Shown piece after piece: positions 34,117-42,168 of a DNA stretch of 64,000 bases. The position numbers and the translations under genes are program-made. A model generated the notes under the pieces. The model ran no database searches, was not told the origin of the DNA, and worked only from the letters and a program-made list of their open reading frames with translations. How positions within the stretch are numbered: position 1 is the stretch's first letter; each line of letters begins with the position of its first letter. The stretch covers positions 310,001 through 374,000 of the forward strand of contig JAHRFE010000027.1 in NCBI GenBank assembly GCA_019084245.1. The letters run 5' to 3'. The DNA is from Hoeflea sp. Lineage in GTDB: Bacteria; Pseudomonadota; Alphaproteobacteria; Rhizobiales; Rhizobiaceae.

Positions 34117-36612
34117 ATGAGCACTCCCGACGACGACATTCCATTCTTTGGCGACGACGAGCCGGCGCCGCGCACGCAGCCGCAGGCCGCCAACCAGAGC
34201 GGCGGCATTGCCGCGCGCGCCCTGGCTGCGCGCAACGCGTCGCGGCCAGCGCCCAACTACCTCTCCGGCCTCAATCCCGAACAGGCCGATGCCGTCGAAA
34301 GCATTGAAGGCCCGGTGCTGGTGCTGGCCGGCGCGGGCACCGGCAAGACCCGGGTGCTGACCACCCGCATCGCCCATATCCTCAATCTGGGCCTGGCCTA
34401 CCCGTCGCAGATCCTCTCAGTCACCTTCACCAACAAGGCCGCGCGCGAGATGAAGGAGCGTATTGGGGTTCTAGTTGGCGGCGCGGTCGAGGGCATGCCC
34501 TGGCTCGGCACCTTTCACTCGATCGGCGTCAAGCTGTTGCGCCGCCATGCCGAACTCGCCGGGCTGAGATCCGATTTCACCATTCTCGACACCGACGACG
34601 TCATCCGGCTCTGCAAGCAGCTGATCCAGGCCGAAGGCATCGACGACAAGCGCTGGCCGGCGCGCCAGTTCGCCCAGATGATCGACGGCTGGAAGAACAA
34701 GGGCCTTGGCCCCGCCGAGATCCCCGAGGGCGACAGCCGCGGCTTTGCCAACGGCAAGGGCCGGGCGCTCTACACCGCCTACCAGAACCGGCTGCAGACC
34801 CTGAACGCCGCCGATTTCGGCGATCTGCTCTGCCTGCCGATCCGCATGTTCCGCGCCAATCCCGATGTCTTGAAGGAATATCAGCAGAAATTCCGCTTCA
34901 TCCTGGTCGACGAGTACCAGGACACCAACACCGCGCAATATATGTGGCTGCGGCTGCTCGCCCAGCGGCCCGCGGGCGAGCGGCCCAACATCTGCTGCGT
35001 TGGCGATGACGACCAGTCGATCTATGGCTGGCGCGGCGCGGAGGTGGAAAACATCCTGCGCTTCGAGAAGGATTTTCCCGGCGCGAAAGTCATAAGGCTC
35101 GAGCGCAACTACCGCTCCACTGAACATATTCTCGGCGCCGCCGGCCACCTGATCGCCCACAATGAGGGCCGGCTCGGCAAGACCCTGTTCACCGAGCAGT
35201 CCGACCCCGAGCACGAGCGCGTCCACGTCCACGCCGCCTGGGATTCGGAGGAAGAGGCCCGCGCCGTTGGCGAGGAGATCGAACAGGCGCAGAACAAGGG
35301 CCGGGCCTTGAACGACATGGCAATCCTGGTCCGCGCCTCGTTCCAGATGCGCGAGTTCGAGGAGCGCTTCGTCACGCTCGGGCTGAACTACCGCGTCATC
35401 GGCGGCCCGCGCTTTTACGAGCGCCAGGAAATCCGCGACGCCATGGCGTTTTTCCGCGTCGTCAGCCAGCCCGCCGATGATCTGGCCTTCGAGCGCATCG
35501 TCAATGTGCCGAAACGGGGCCTCGGCGAAGCGGCGGTGCGCCAGATCCACGATGTCGCCCGCGGCCGCGGCGTGCCGATGCTGGCTGCTGCCCGCGACCT
35601 GGTGCTGACCGATGAGTTGAAGCCCAAGCCGCGCAAGGCATTGACCGACGTGGTCGAGATGTTTGCCCGCTGGCAGGGCCTGATGGAAACGACGCCCGGC
35701 CATGAGCTGGCCGAAACCATCCTGGAAGAATCCGGCTACACCGAGATGTGGCAGAACGACCGCGCCGCCGACGCGCCGACACGGCTCGAAAACCTAAAGG
35801 AACTGGTCGAGACCATTTCCGGCTTCGAATCGCTGCGCGCGTTCCTCGAACATGTCGCCTTGGTGATGGACACCGAGAACAATCCCGATCTCGATGCCGT
35901 CTCGATCATGACGCTGCACTCGGCCAAGGGGCTGGAATTCGAGACCGTGTTCCTGCCCGGCTGGGAAGAGGGCCTGTTCCCGCACCAGCGCGCGCTCGAC
36001 GAGGGCGGCCGCTCCGGGCTCGAGGAAGAGCGGCGCCTGGCCTATGTCGGGCTGACGCGCGCCAAACTCTATTGCCACATCTGGTTCGTCTCCAACCGCC
36101 GCATTCACGGGCTCTGGCAATCCACGCTGCCCTCGCGCTTTCTGGACGAGCTGCCCGAGGCCCATGTCGAGGTGGCCGACATGGACACCGGCTATGGCGG
36201 CTACGGCAGGCAGGGCCGCTTCGGCGCCTCAGGCGGCCATTCCGGCGGCCCCTACGGCGCCTCCCGCTTCGACAAGGCCGAGCCGTTCGCAGGCAACTAC
36301 AACACGCCCGGCTGGAAACGGGCGCAAGCCAACAAGACCGACGCCGCGCGCGACAACTGGGGCACCCGCTCGGGCCCGACTGTGGAACGCATCGCCTACG
36401 GCGAAAGCGGCCCGCGCGGCTCCACCATCGAAGGCGAACTCGTCGCCCGCTCCACCGGAAAGGCCTCCGCCTACACCGTCGGCGACCGCGTCTTCCACCT
36501 CAAATTCGGCAACGGCAACATTGCGTCGATCGACGGCAACAAGCTGACAATCGATTTCGACAAGGCCGGGCAGAAGCGCGTGCTGGATGGGTTTGTGGAG
36601 CGGGTGGGGTGA
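34117..36612 (+). CDS. uvrD: UvrD/PcrA-type ATP-dependent 3'-5' DNA helicase
   Basis: An 831-residue superfamily 1A helicase for nucleotide excision and mismatch repair. Walker A AGAGTGKT is at residues 71-78, Walker B/motif II VDEYQDTN near 264, motif III GDDDQSIYGWRGA, motif IV RLERNYRST, motif V TLHSAKGLEFETVFLPG and motif VI EERRLAYVGLTRA. The C-terminal tail beyond residue 700 is Gly-rich then ends in a Tudor-like domain (VGDRVFHLKFGNGNIASI...DFDKAGQKRVLDGF). A degraded copy of this 3' end appears at 38329-38373. Confidence 0.96.
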   Translation: MSTPDDDIPFFGDDEPAPRTQPQAANQSGGIAARALAARNASRPAPNYLSGLNPEQADAVESIEGPVLVLAGAGTGKTRVLTTRIAHILNLGLAYPSQILSVTFTNKAAREMKERIGVLVGGAVEGMPWLGTFHSIGVKLLRRHAELAGLRSDFTILDTDDVIRLCKQLIQAEGIDDKRWPARQFAQMIDGWKNKGLGPAEIPEGDSRGFANGKGRALYTAYQNRLQTLNAADFGDLLCLPIRMFRANPDVLKEYQQKFRFILVDEYQDTNTAQYMWLRLLAQRPAGERPNICCVGDDDQSIYGWRGAEVENILRFEKDFPGAKVIRLERNYRSTEHILGAAGHLIAHNEGRLGKTLFTEQSDPEHERVHVHAAWDSEEEARAVGEEIEQAQNKGRALNDMAILVRASFQMREFEERFVTLGLNYRVIGGPRFYERQEIRDAMAFFRVVSQPADDLAFERIVNVPKRGLGEAAVRQIHDVARGRGVPMLAAARDLVLTDELKPKPRKALTDVVEMFARWQGLMETTPGHELAETILEESGYTEMWQNDRAADAPTRLENLKELVETISGFESLRAFLEHVALVMDTENNPDLDAVSIMTLHSAKGLEFETVFLPGWEEGLFPHQRALDEGGRSGLEEERRLAYVGLTRAKLYCHIWFVSNRRIHGLWQSTLPSRFLDELPEAHVEVADMDTGYGGYGRQGRFGASGGHSGGPYGASRFDKAEPFAGNYNTPGWKRAQANKTDAARDNWGTRSGPTVERIAYGESGPRGSTIEGELVARSTGKASAYTVGDRVFHLKFGNGNIASIDGNKLTIDFDKAGQKRVLDGFVERVG

Positions 36613-36678
36613 GGGGCCTAAGTAATGAAGGGCGTGGTAACAGGCCTTGGGACTCTAAGGTCCGACCATGAGGCTGTC

Positions 36679-38220
36679 CTATCCCTTTTTTAACCGGCGC
36701 AGCACATAATGTGAATCTGGGTCTCGATGCTTTTTTGAAACAAAATCCAATATTCCACGCTTTACTAGTCTTTGCATTTTAGCTTTCGCTGTATGCCAAT
36801 AAGTTGTGCTAAGTATCCGTAAAGCTTCGCTTACATTTATATGTCCATGCTCGATCACATAATTTATTATTTTCCGCTCATCGCCATCGAGCGAAAAGGC
36901 AACAGCTTCCCCAAGGGCTTTGTATGCTTCGGAATCAAGTGAATTTGTACGCTTTGAAATGTCATTCGATAAAGTGGCGCAAACGGAGTTATTGTCTGCG
37001 TAATATGCAAGATCTGGAAGACTTGCATCGCGCAATTCGCGCCTAATACGTTTTGTCCCTTCACTTATGCAGCGGACTTCTCCGAACTCTCTCAGAATAA
37101 ACATCAGAAATGGATTCCGGGGCTTGTGAAACATATTTTCCGGTGTAACAGACGGCATGAAACCGCCAGGATTTTCGACTGACAATCTGTTATCAAACAT
37201 TTTAATAAATACAGGTTGGTTTTTTGAATGATAGGAACGATGAACAGATGCATTCACAAGAAGCTCATACCAAGCATCCCTCGGATATTCGGGTGATTGA
37301 TAGAATTTGCCGTTCCTATATTCTGTAAATTCTCTCAAACTTGCTTCGAGAGTAGATGCGGTATCTTTGATTATATCTAAGATAGATCCCTCTAGGATCC
37401 TGTCTTTCGTTACATTATAATCCTTTCCTGATCGCTCTTCAGTCCCCTCGTATCTAAGGAAATGAACGTAGGCCCCTGGAAATATCTTTCTAGGGTCTCT
37501 TGCGAATACCAGTGCGCAAACGTTATTGGCTATAAATGCCCCACCCGACATTCGACCAAGCCGCATCGACACCAAAATATCGGTGTCTCCCACTTCTTGA
37601 GAGCCGCCTCTTGAGTGTCTGACCCGGTTACAGAATGATACGAGTAGGCTTTCCCGGAAATCCTCCGGATATCTCAGCAAACAATCCTCTAATTCAAAAG
37701 CCCGTTCGCCCTTGTTAATTCGAATTTCCTGTTTCTCTGTTTCTGTAAGTTTGCGGGAATTTGTTGATTCTCTGCAATATGCCGTTTGATCGGTTAACTC
37801 GACAAGCCGGTTTTCTACATAATGTACTCTTGCACGAATAATGAAGTCGTCTTCATCTTTAGAATTTTTTACTTTTAGGCGGTTAGTCTCGAATCTTCCA
37901 TCGGGGCAATGTTCACGTCCCATATATTCGAGAGACTGAATTTTTGATTCCGGATAACTTTTGCATCCCGTCACCGATCCATCGTTTTCGATGCCGATGC
38001 ATACTACACCCCCTTCTACCGCAGGGCCGTTCCCAAACGCGGACAGACATTTGGCAAGGACTTTTTGATCAACTCTAGCTGACTTGCGTTCGAATCGCGT
38101 CGTTTCGGGATGGCGCGTAACGAACTGCCACTCCTCGCTGTGAAACACTTGGTCCGGTTTTGTTAACGACTCTATCGTCGGTCGTTCAAGCTGCTCTAGA
38201 AAGCTAAGTTGTTGAGCCAT
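36679..38220 (-). CDS. AlbA_2/Schlafen-type divergent ATPase-like regulator, AT-rich
   Basis: A 513-residue protein. The N-terminal half has an AlbA_2/Schlafen fold (TRFERKSARVDQKVLAKCLSAFGN, VVCIGIENDGSVTGC); the middle matches the COG2865 arrangement (WYELLVNASVHRSYHSKNQPVFIKMFDNRLSVENPGG), an HSP90-like ATPase signature. The C-terminus is a winged helix (ISVNVSEALRI-like, then KRGILDFVSK). Such proteins occur in transcriptional control and defence islands. The DNA is much more AT-rich than its neighbours, implying recent transfer. ATG 38220 is chosen; 38247 is an alternative. Confidence 0.85.
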   Translation of the reverse strand: MAQQLSFLEQLERPTIESLTKPDQVFHSEEWQFVTRHPETTRFERKSARVDQKVLAKCLSAFGNGPAVEGGVVCIGIENDGSVTGCKSYPESKIQSLEYMGREHCPDGRFETNRLKVKNSKDEDDFIIRARVHYVENRLVELTDQTAYCRESTNSRKLTETEKQEIRINKGERAFELEDCLLRYPEDFRESLLVSFCNRVRHSRGGSQEVGDTDILVSMRLGRMSGGAFIANNVCALVFARDPRKIFPGAYVHFLRYEGTEERSGKDYNVTKDRILEGSILDIIKDTASTLEASLREFTEYRNGKFYQSPEYPRDAWYELLVNASVHRSYHSKNQPVFIKMFDNRLSVENPGGFMPSVTPENMFHKPRNPFLMFILREFGEVRCISEGTKRIRRELRDASLPDLAYYADNNSVCATLSNDISKRTNSLDSEAYKALGEAVAFSLDGDERKIINYVIEHGHINVSEALRILSTTYWHTAKAKMQRLVKRGILDFVSKKHRDPDSHYVLRRLKKG

Positions 38221-38328
38221 AAAAGATAAACACCTTAACTCGAGCATGCTCGAGTTGATTTGGGATCGTTCGTAATAGTGGTAAATTACCGCGATGCTAC
38301 CACTTATGGAAGCGTTGAAAAAACGATA

Positions 38329-38373
38329 TGCGACAACAAGCTGCCATTTTTATCGACAAAGCCGGACAGAAGC
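38329..38373 (+). pseudogene. Relic of the uvrD 3' end
   Basis: Compared with uvrD 36532-36577, this segment shares caacaagctg exactly, and then cgacaaAgccggAcagaagc with 18 of 20 identities, with one single-base gap between the blocks. It encodes DNKLP...IDKAGQKLL against GNKLTIDFDKAGQKRVL in UvrD. The gap breaks the frame, so it is a relic. It lies on the opposite side of the AT-rich gene from the intact uvrD end. Confidence 0.6.
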
Positions 38374-38468
38374 TGTTGCCGGGCGCGCTTGACCAGTGGG
38401 CGAGTAACGCACTTCGTTTCCCTCCCTACTTGCCCACCCCCAAAAGCGATCCCATATCCGGCCATCTG

Positions 38469-38531
38469 CCCCGCATGAACGCCACATGAATTCCCCGTTG
38501 AAATCGGGTTCAAGCGGCCTGCGGCAAAACG
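38469..38531. repeat. Upstream copy of a 63-bp direct repeat bracketing fic
   Basis: The first 22 bases (38469-38490) are identical to 39746-39767, and ggcaaaacg at 38523-38531 matches 39800-39808 at exactly the same offset of 54 bases. Without gaps, about 48 of 63 positions agree. Confidence 0.8.
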
Positions 38532-38580
38532 CTTGTCGCCTCGCAAGCGGTGGCCAAGGCTCGTGAGCCAAAGAAACCGG

Positions 38581-38620
38581 TTCTATCGATCACAAACTCA
38601 TGCTATCGTGAGTTATAGAA
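38581..38620. promoter_or_regulatory. Nested inverted repeat at the fic promoter
   Basis: Two pairs of arms share one centre: ttctat (38581) with atagaa (38615-38620), and aactca (38595-38600) with tgagtt (38609-38614). The site ends 16 bases before the fic start codon. Since Fic here ends in a winged-helix-like domain, autoregulation through this site is possible. Confidence 0.5.
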
Positions 38621-38636
38621 ACGGATCCTATACCTC

Positions 38637-39755
38637 ATGCCCTGGAACTGGGAACATCCCGACTGGCCGGACTTTGCCTGGGACAACGCGGCGCTTGCCC
38701 CTGCGGAAGCGCAGTTCCAGCGCCAATCGGGCATTGTCGTCGGCGCGCTCAAACACGTCACCGATAGCGAGAAGGACGATTTGATCATCGATCTGATCAG
38801 CACCGAAGCCGTCAAGACATCGGAGATCGAGGGCGAAATTCTCAATCGCCAGTCCGTACAGGCCTCGATCAAGCGCAATTTCGGCCTGGACACCTCGAAC
38901 CGCAAGGCGACGCCGGCCGAGCAGGGCATCGCCGAGATGATGACGTCGCTTTACAGGACCTTTGACGAGCCTCTCAGCCACTCAGGCTTGTTTGAGTGGC
39001 ACAGGATGCTCACCAGCGGGTGTACGGATCTCACCGATATCGGACGATACCGCACCCATGACGAGCCGATGCAGATCGTGTCGGGAGCCGACTACGCCGC
39101 CAGAATTCACTTCGAAGCCCCGCCTTCCAGACAGGTCAAAGCCGAAATGGGGCGGTTTGTCGACTGGTTCAACGGAAGCCAGGCGCTGCCGCCGATCACC
39201 CGCGCGGGGATCGCTCACCTCTATTTCGAATCCATCCACCCGTTCGAGGATGGAAACGGGCGCATCGGCCGCGCCATCGCGGAAAAGGCGCTCTCGCAAA
39301 GCCTGGGCCAGCCAACCTTGCTGGCGCTGTCCCAAGCCATTCAGGCGGACAGAAAGGCCTATTACCAGAATCTGGAGCGATACAACAAAGGCCCCGAGAT
39401 CACCGGGTGGCTCGAATATTTCGCGGCGACGATCCTCAAGGCGCAAGACTATTCGCTGAGCCTGATCGAGTTCCTCATCGCCAAGACCAGGCTCTACGAC
39501 CGCTTGCGTGGACAATTGAACGCACGGCAGGAAAAGGCGATTGCCCGATTGTTCCGCGAAGGTCCGGACGGGTTCAAGGGCGGCCTGAGCGCGGAAAACT
39601 ACATCGCCATCACAGGCACATCGCGCGCAACAGCGACCCGCGATCTCGCGGATCTGGTCGACAAAGGCGCACTCATCCGAACCGGTGAGCGCCGCTACGC
39701 GCGCTACTGGCTTGGCACTGCAAAACCAGCCATAGATCCCCGGCGCCCCGCATGA
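38637..39755 (+). CDS. Fic-family AMP-transferase-type protein with C-terminal winged helix
   Basis: A 372-residue Fic protein. The N-terminal DUF4172-like region (MPWNWEHPDWPDFAWD) is followed by TSEIEGE near residue 61, matching the inhibitory (S/T)xxxE(G/N) helix of class II Fic enzymes. The active-site motif HPFEDGNGRIGR begins at H201 and is complete, so nucleotidyl (AMP) transfer to a protein hydroxyl is expected. The C-terminus (YIAITGTSRATATRDLADLVDKGALIRTG) is a winged helix. Its stop codon lies within the downstream copy of a direct repeat, suggesting insertion. Confidence 0.93.
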   Translation: MPWNWEHPDWPDFAWDNAALAPAEAQFQRQSGIVVGALKHVTDSEKDDLIIDLISTEAVKTSEIEGEILNRQSVQASIKRNFGLDTSNRKATPAEQGIAEMMTSLYRTFDEPLSHSGLFEWHRMLTSGCTDLTDIGRYRTHDEPMQIVSGADYAARIHFEAPPSRQVKAEMGRFVDWFNGSQALPPITRAGIAHLYFESIHPFEDGNGRIGRAIAEKALSQSLGQPTLLALSQAIQADRKAYYQNLERYNKGPEITGWLEYFAATILKAQDYSLSLIEFLIAKTRLYDRLRGQLNARQEKAIARLFREGPDGFKGGLSAENYIAITGTSRATATRDLADLVDKGALIRTGERRYARYWLGTAKPAIDPRRPA

Positions 39756-39808
39756 ACGCCACATGAACCCGCCATTCAAGACCGGTTCAATTGCATCGAG
39801 GCAAAACG
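39746..39808. repeat. Downstream copy of the 63-bp direct repeat bracketing fic
   Basis: This matches 38469-38531 colinearly. It contains the last codons of fic and forms the leader of the gene at 39847. Confidence 0.8.
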
Positions 39809-39846
39809 GCTGTATCGTTCAACGGTCAAACAAGGGAACCGGGCCA

Positions 39847-40737
39847 ATGAAAAACCTCATGCGCAGCCTTCTCGCTCTCAGCCTGCTTTTCGCCTCCCAG
39901 GCGCTGGCCAAGGCGGAGGAAATCCTTTTGCAATCGGCCCAGTCGGGGCTCTATGTCACCGTCATCAATGGCACGCTGGCCGCCGCCGTTCCTGATGCGC
40001 GCGGCGCCACACGGTTTGAGACCGTGCGGCTTGAAGGCAACAGGGTGGCGTTTCGCGATGTGCGCTCGGGCAGCTTTGTCCGGGCCGGCGTTGGCCAGGG
40101 CACGTTTCTGGCCACAGGCAGCCCGCATATCCGCGGCTGGGAGACCTTCGAGGTGGTCCGCATCCGCCTCGACAAGGTGGCGCTGCGGTCGGTCGAGAAC
40201 GGCAGGTATGTCCGCGCCGGGGTCGGCCCCCGCGGCCATCTCGCCGCCGTCTCGGGCCATGCTTCCGCCTGGGAGCACTTCCGCTTCGTCAACCCGGCCG
40301 ACGCGGGCCGCGGCAACGCCCAGGCTGGCAGCAACCAGGGCAACAATCAAGGCGGCCACCAGGGCGGACGTCCTGTCGCGGCCAATCTCTTCGGCAATTA
40401 TTTCATCACCCATATCGCAGCCGACAATGGCTTTCTTGTTCGCGTCGGCGGCCGGATGGCTGCCAGGGCGCAGCTTTCGGTGGATGAGAGCGGCACCGTG
40501 CGCGCCACCGTGGGCTGCAACTCGATGTCGGCGCGCCTTTCGATCCGCAACGACCGGGTCCGCGCCGAGGGCGGTGTCATGAGCACCAAGATGCGGTGCT
40601 CCGGCCAGGGCGAAAGCGCCGCCGAGCGCGGCATCGCCAACGCCCTGATGACCAGCCGCTCCATTCACCGCCAGGGCCGAACCGTCACCTTCAAGGACGC
40701 CAGCGGCGCTGAATTGATGAAGATCGAGCGCCGGTAA
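39847..40737 (+). CDS. Exported beta-trefoil (fascin-like) and META-domain protein
   Basis: A 296-residue protein. The signal peptide MKNLMRSLLALSLLFASQALAKA is clear. Residues about 25-160 have fascin/beta-trefoil repeats (LQSAQSGLYVTVINGTLAA, FRDVRSGSFVRAGVGQG, LRSVENGRYVRAGVGPRG). A Gly/Gln/Asn-rich linker follows, then a META/HslJ domain (GNYFITHIAADNG ... ATVGCNSMSARLSI ... TVTFKDASGAELMKIER). META domains bind peptides or inhibit lysozyme/proteases in some proteins; fascin folds bind sugars or actin. The combined role here is unknown. Confidence 0.85.
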   Translation: MKNLMRSLLALSLLFASQALAKAEEILLQSAQSGLYVTVINGTLAAAVPDARGATRFETVRLEGNRVAFRDVRSGSFVRAGVGQGTFLATGSPHIRGWETFEVVRIRLDKVALRSVENGRYVRAGVGPRGHLAAVSGHASAWEHFRFVNPADAGRGNAQAGSNQGNNQGGHQGGRPVAANLFGNYFITHIAADNGFLVRVGGRMAARAQLSVDESGTVRATVGCNSMSARLSIRNDRVRAEGGVMSTKMRCSGQGESAAERGIANALMTSRSIHRQGRTVTFKDASGAELMKIERR

Positions 40738-40774
40738 CCCCTCCACAGGGCAGGATGACGCCCCCAGTCCAAAG

Positions 40775-40803
40775 TGCCGCCGGGAACGGGCTTTCCGGCG
40801 GCA
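40775..40803. terminator. Hairpin after the META-domain gene
   Basis: A perfect 9-bp stem (tgccgccgg / ccggcggca) with an 11-nt loop begins 37 bp after the stop codon. Only a weak T-rich stretch (tccttgtt) follows, so termination is tentative. Confidence 0.45.
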
Positions 40804-40955
40804 TCCTTGTTGGCCCGCCTCAAAACCCGGTTCGCGGGAACACAATCCGGCGGGCCGCGTTGTTGCATGGCGCGTCCCGCTTGCGGCTGGTCACTTGGTC
40901 CTTGACCCTGCCGTTAGCCAGTGCTCCGGTGTGTCATGCAACCCAAGGAATTCCC

Positions 40956-41543
40956 ATGTTTGATTTTGCCAGATCCGTTCGTTTCCGCAGTTTTCCTTCA
41001 CTCTCGGGCGCAGCCGTGTTGGCCGTGGCGGCGGTGGTGCTGAGCGGCTGCGAGGTCACCGAGACCAGCGGCAACACCTATAGGCCCGGCCCTGTCTGTC
41101 CGATGAACTACGATCCGGTCTGCGCCGAGCGGCGCGGCCAGGAGCGAACCTTCCCCAATGCCTGCCAGGCCCGGGCGGAAGACTGGCGCGTTGTCTCCTC
41201 GGGGCAGTGCCGCGCCGGCGAGTCCCGTGATATCCGGCGTGACCGGGATGACAGCAACCGCGACTTTCGCGACAGGCCGCGGGATCGGACCGACCGGCGC
41301 GACTTTGACCGCAACCGCAATGACAATCCGGTCCGCGATCCCCGATTGACCCCGCGCGACCGTCCCGACCGGGGTACGCCGCGGGTCAGTCCGGTTGCAC
41401 CCGGCGGCGCCTGTCCGCAGGTTGTCCAGGAGGTCTGTGGTCAAGTGGGCAACAGGACCCGGATATTCATGAACCGGTGTGAACTGCTGCGCGCCGGCGC
41501 AAATGAAGTCCCCGCCGCACAGTGCAGGCGCGGCAACCGGTAA
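40956..41543 (+). CDS. Lipoprotein with two Kazal-like domains
   Basis: A 195-residue predicted lipoprotein: hydrophobic signal and lipobox VVLSGC with Cys32. Domain 1 (about 48-85) reads CPMNYDPVCAERRGQERTF and NACQARAEDWRVVSSGQC; domain 2 (about 152-190) reads CPQVVQEVCG, NRTRIFMNRCEL and EVPAAQC. Spacing of the cysteines resembles Kazal-type serine protease inhibitors, though each domain has fewer cysteines than the animal type. The linker is an Arg/Asp-rich tract of about 55 residues (RDxxRD-like). ATG 40956 has AAGGA upstream. It would face the periplasm or the surface. Confidence 0.82.
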   Translation: MFDFARSVRFRSFPSLSGAAVLAVAAVVLSGCEVTETSGNTYRPGPVCPMNYDPVCAERRGQERTFPNACQARAEDWRVVSSGQCRAGESRDIRRDRDDSNRDFRDRPRDRTDRRDFDRNRNDNPVRDPRLTPRDRPDRGTPRVSPVAPGGACPQVVQEVCGQVGNRTRIFMNRCELLRAGANEVPAAQCRRGNR

Positions 41544-41575
41544 GTCCGTCTGGGCTATCGCCGCCTCGATAGAGC

Positions 41576-41609
41576 AGCCTGCCGCCGGTTTGCCGGGGCA
41601 GGCTGTTTT
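41576..41609 (+). terminator. Intrinsic terminator after the Kazal lipoprotein gene
   Basis: An 8-bp stem (agcctgcc at 41576-41583 / ggcaggct at 41597-41604) encloses an inner gccgg/ccgg stem, and gttttc follows. It sits 33 bp beyond the stop codon. Confidence 0.75.
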
Positions 41610-41622
41610 CGTCTGGCGCGGC

Positions 41623-42042
41623 TTAACCCGCCAGCCCGATCAGTCCGTGCGCCAGAATGCCTAGCATCAGCACCAGTTGCGCGAGAAACGACAGGCCGAA
41701 GCCGCCGCCGCGCTGCCAGCGCGGCGCGTCTTCCTGGATGAAATGCCAGGCATGCAGGCCGCGGCCGATGGTGAAGACCAGGCCCAGCACATGGGCGGCC
41801 ATCACCGGCATGCCGACAAGTGCTGCGACCAGCATCAGCACGAAGAACATCGGCATGTTTTCCACCGCATTGGCGTGGCCGCGCATGATGCGCACCAGAT
41901 GCTTGACCCCGCCATCGCCGATCGACACCTTGTGCTTGCCGCGCAACCGGCCGGTCTCGATCGAGATCCAGATCAGGATCGCCATGTTCAGCGCCGCGTA
42001 AATTCCCACGGCCGCAAGGGCCGGCATCATGGCTTCCATCAT
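41623..42042 (-). CDS. MAPEG-family membrane protein
   Basis: A 139-residue protein with four transmembrane helices in the MAPEG (membrane-associated eicosanoid/glutathione metabolism) pattern; the signature RIMRGHANAVENMPMFFVLMLVAAL includes the conserved Arg, His, Asn and Glu that contact glutathione in family members. Its actual substrate in bacteria is unknown. Confidence 0.9.
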   Translation of the reverse strand: MMEAMMPALAAVGIYAALNMAILIWISIETGRLRGKHKVSIGDGGVKHLVRIMRGHANAVENMPMFFVLMLVAALVGMPVMAAHVLGLVFTIGRGLHAWHFIQEDAPRWQRGGGFGLSFLAQLVLMLGILAHGLIGLAG

Positions 42043-42168
42043 CGTCTCCCAGACTCTGGCGGTCCGTATGGCCGCGTTGAACCGGTTATAGCGCCGGCGG
42101 CATGGGCGACAAGCGCTTTCGTCACCCGCGGCCGGGTCCGCGCGCCCGGGACGAGTGCGCGTGCCGGC

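Larger units (their letters stand above)
38221..38580. other. Intergenic stretch with gene relic and repeat
   Basis: No intact gene lies here. It contains a degraded copy of the uvrD 3' end (38329-38373) and the first copy of a 63-bp repeat (38469-38531). A possible remnant peptide can be read from about 38328, but it is frame-broken relative to uvrD. Confidence 0.65.

Noticed and set aside
38491-38522. Possible tRNA fragment or att site (ggttcaag resembles a T-loop)
   Set aside because: No acceptor stem, anticodon arm or full cloverleaf can be folded around it.
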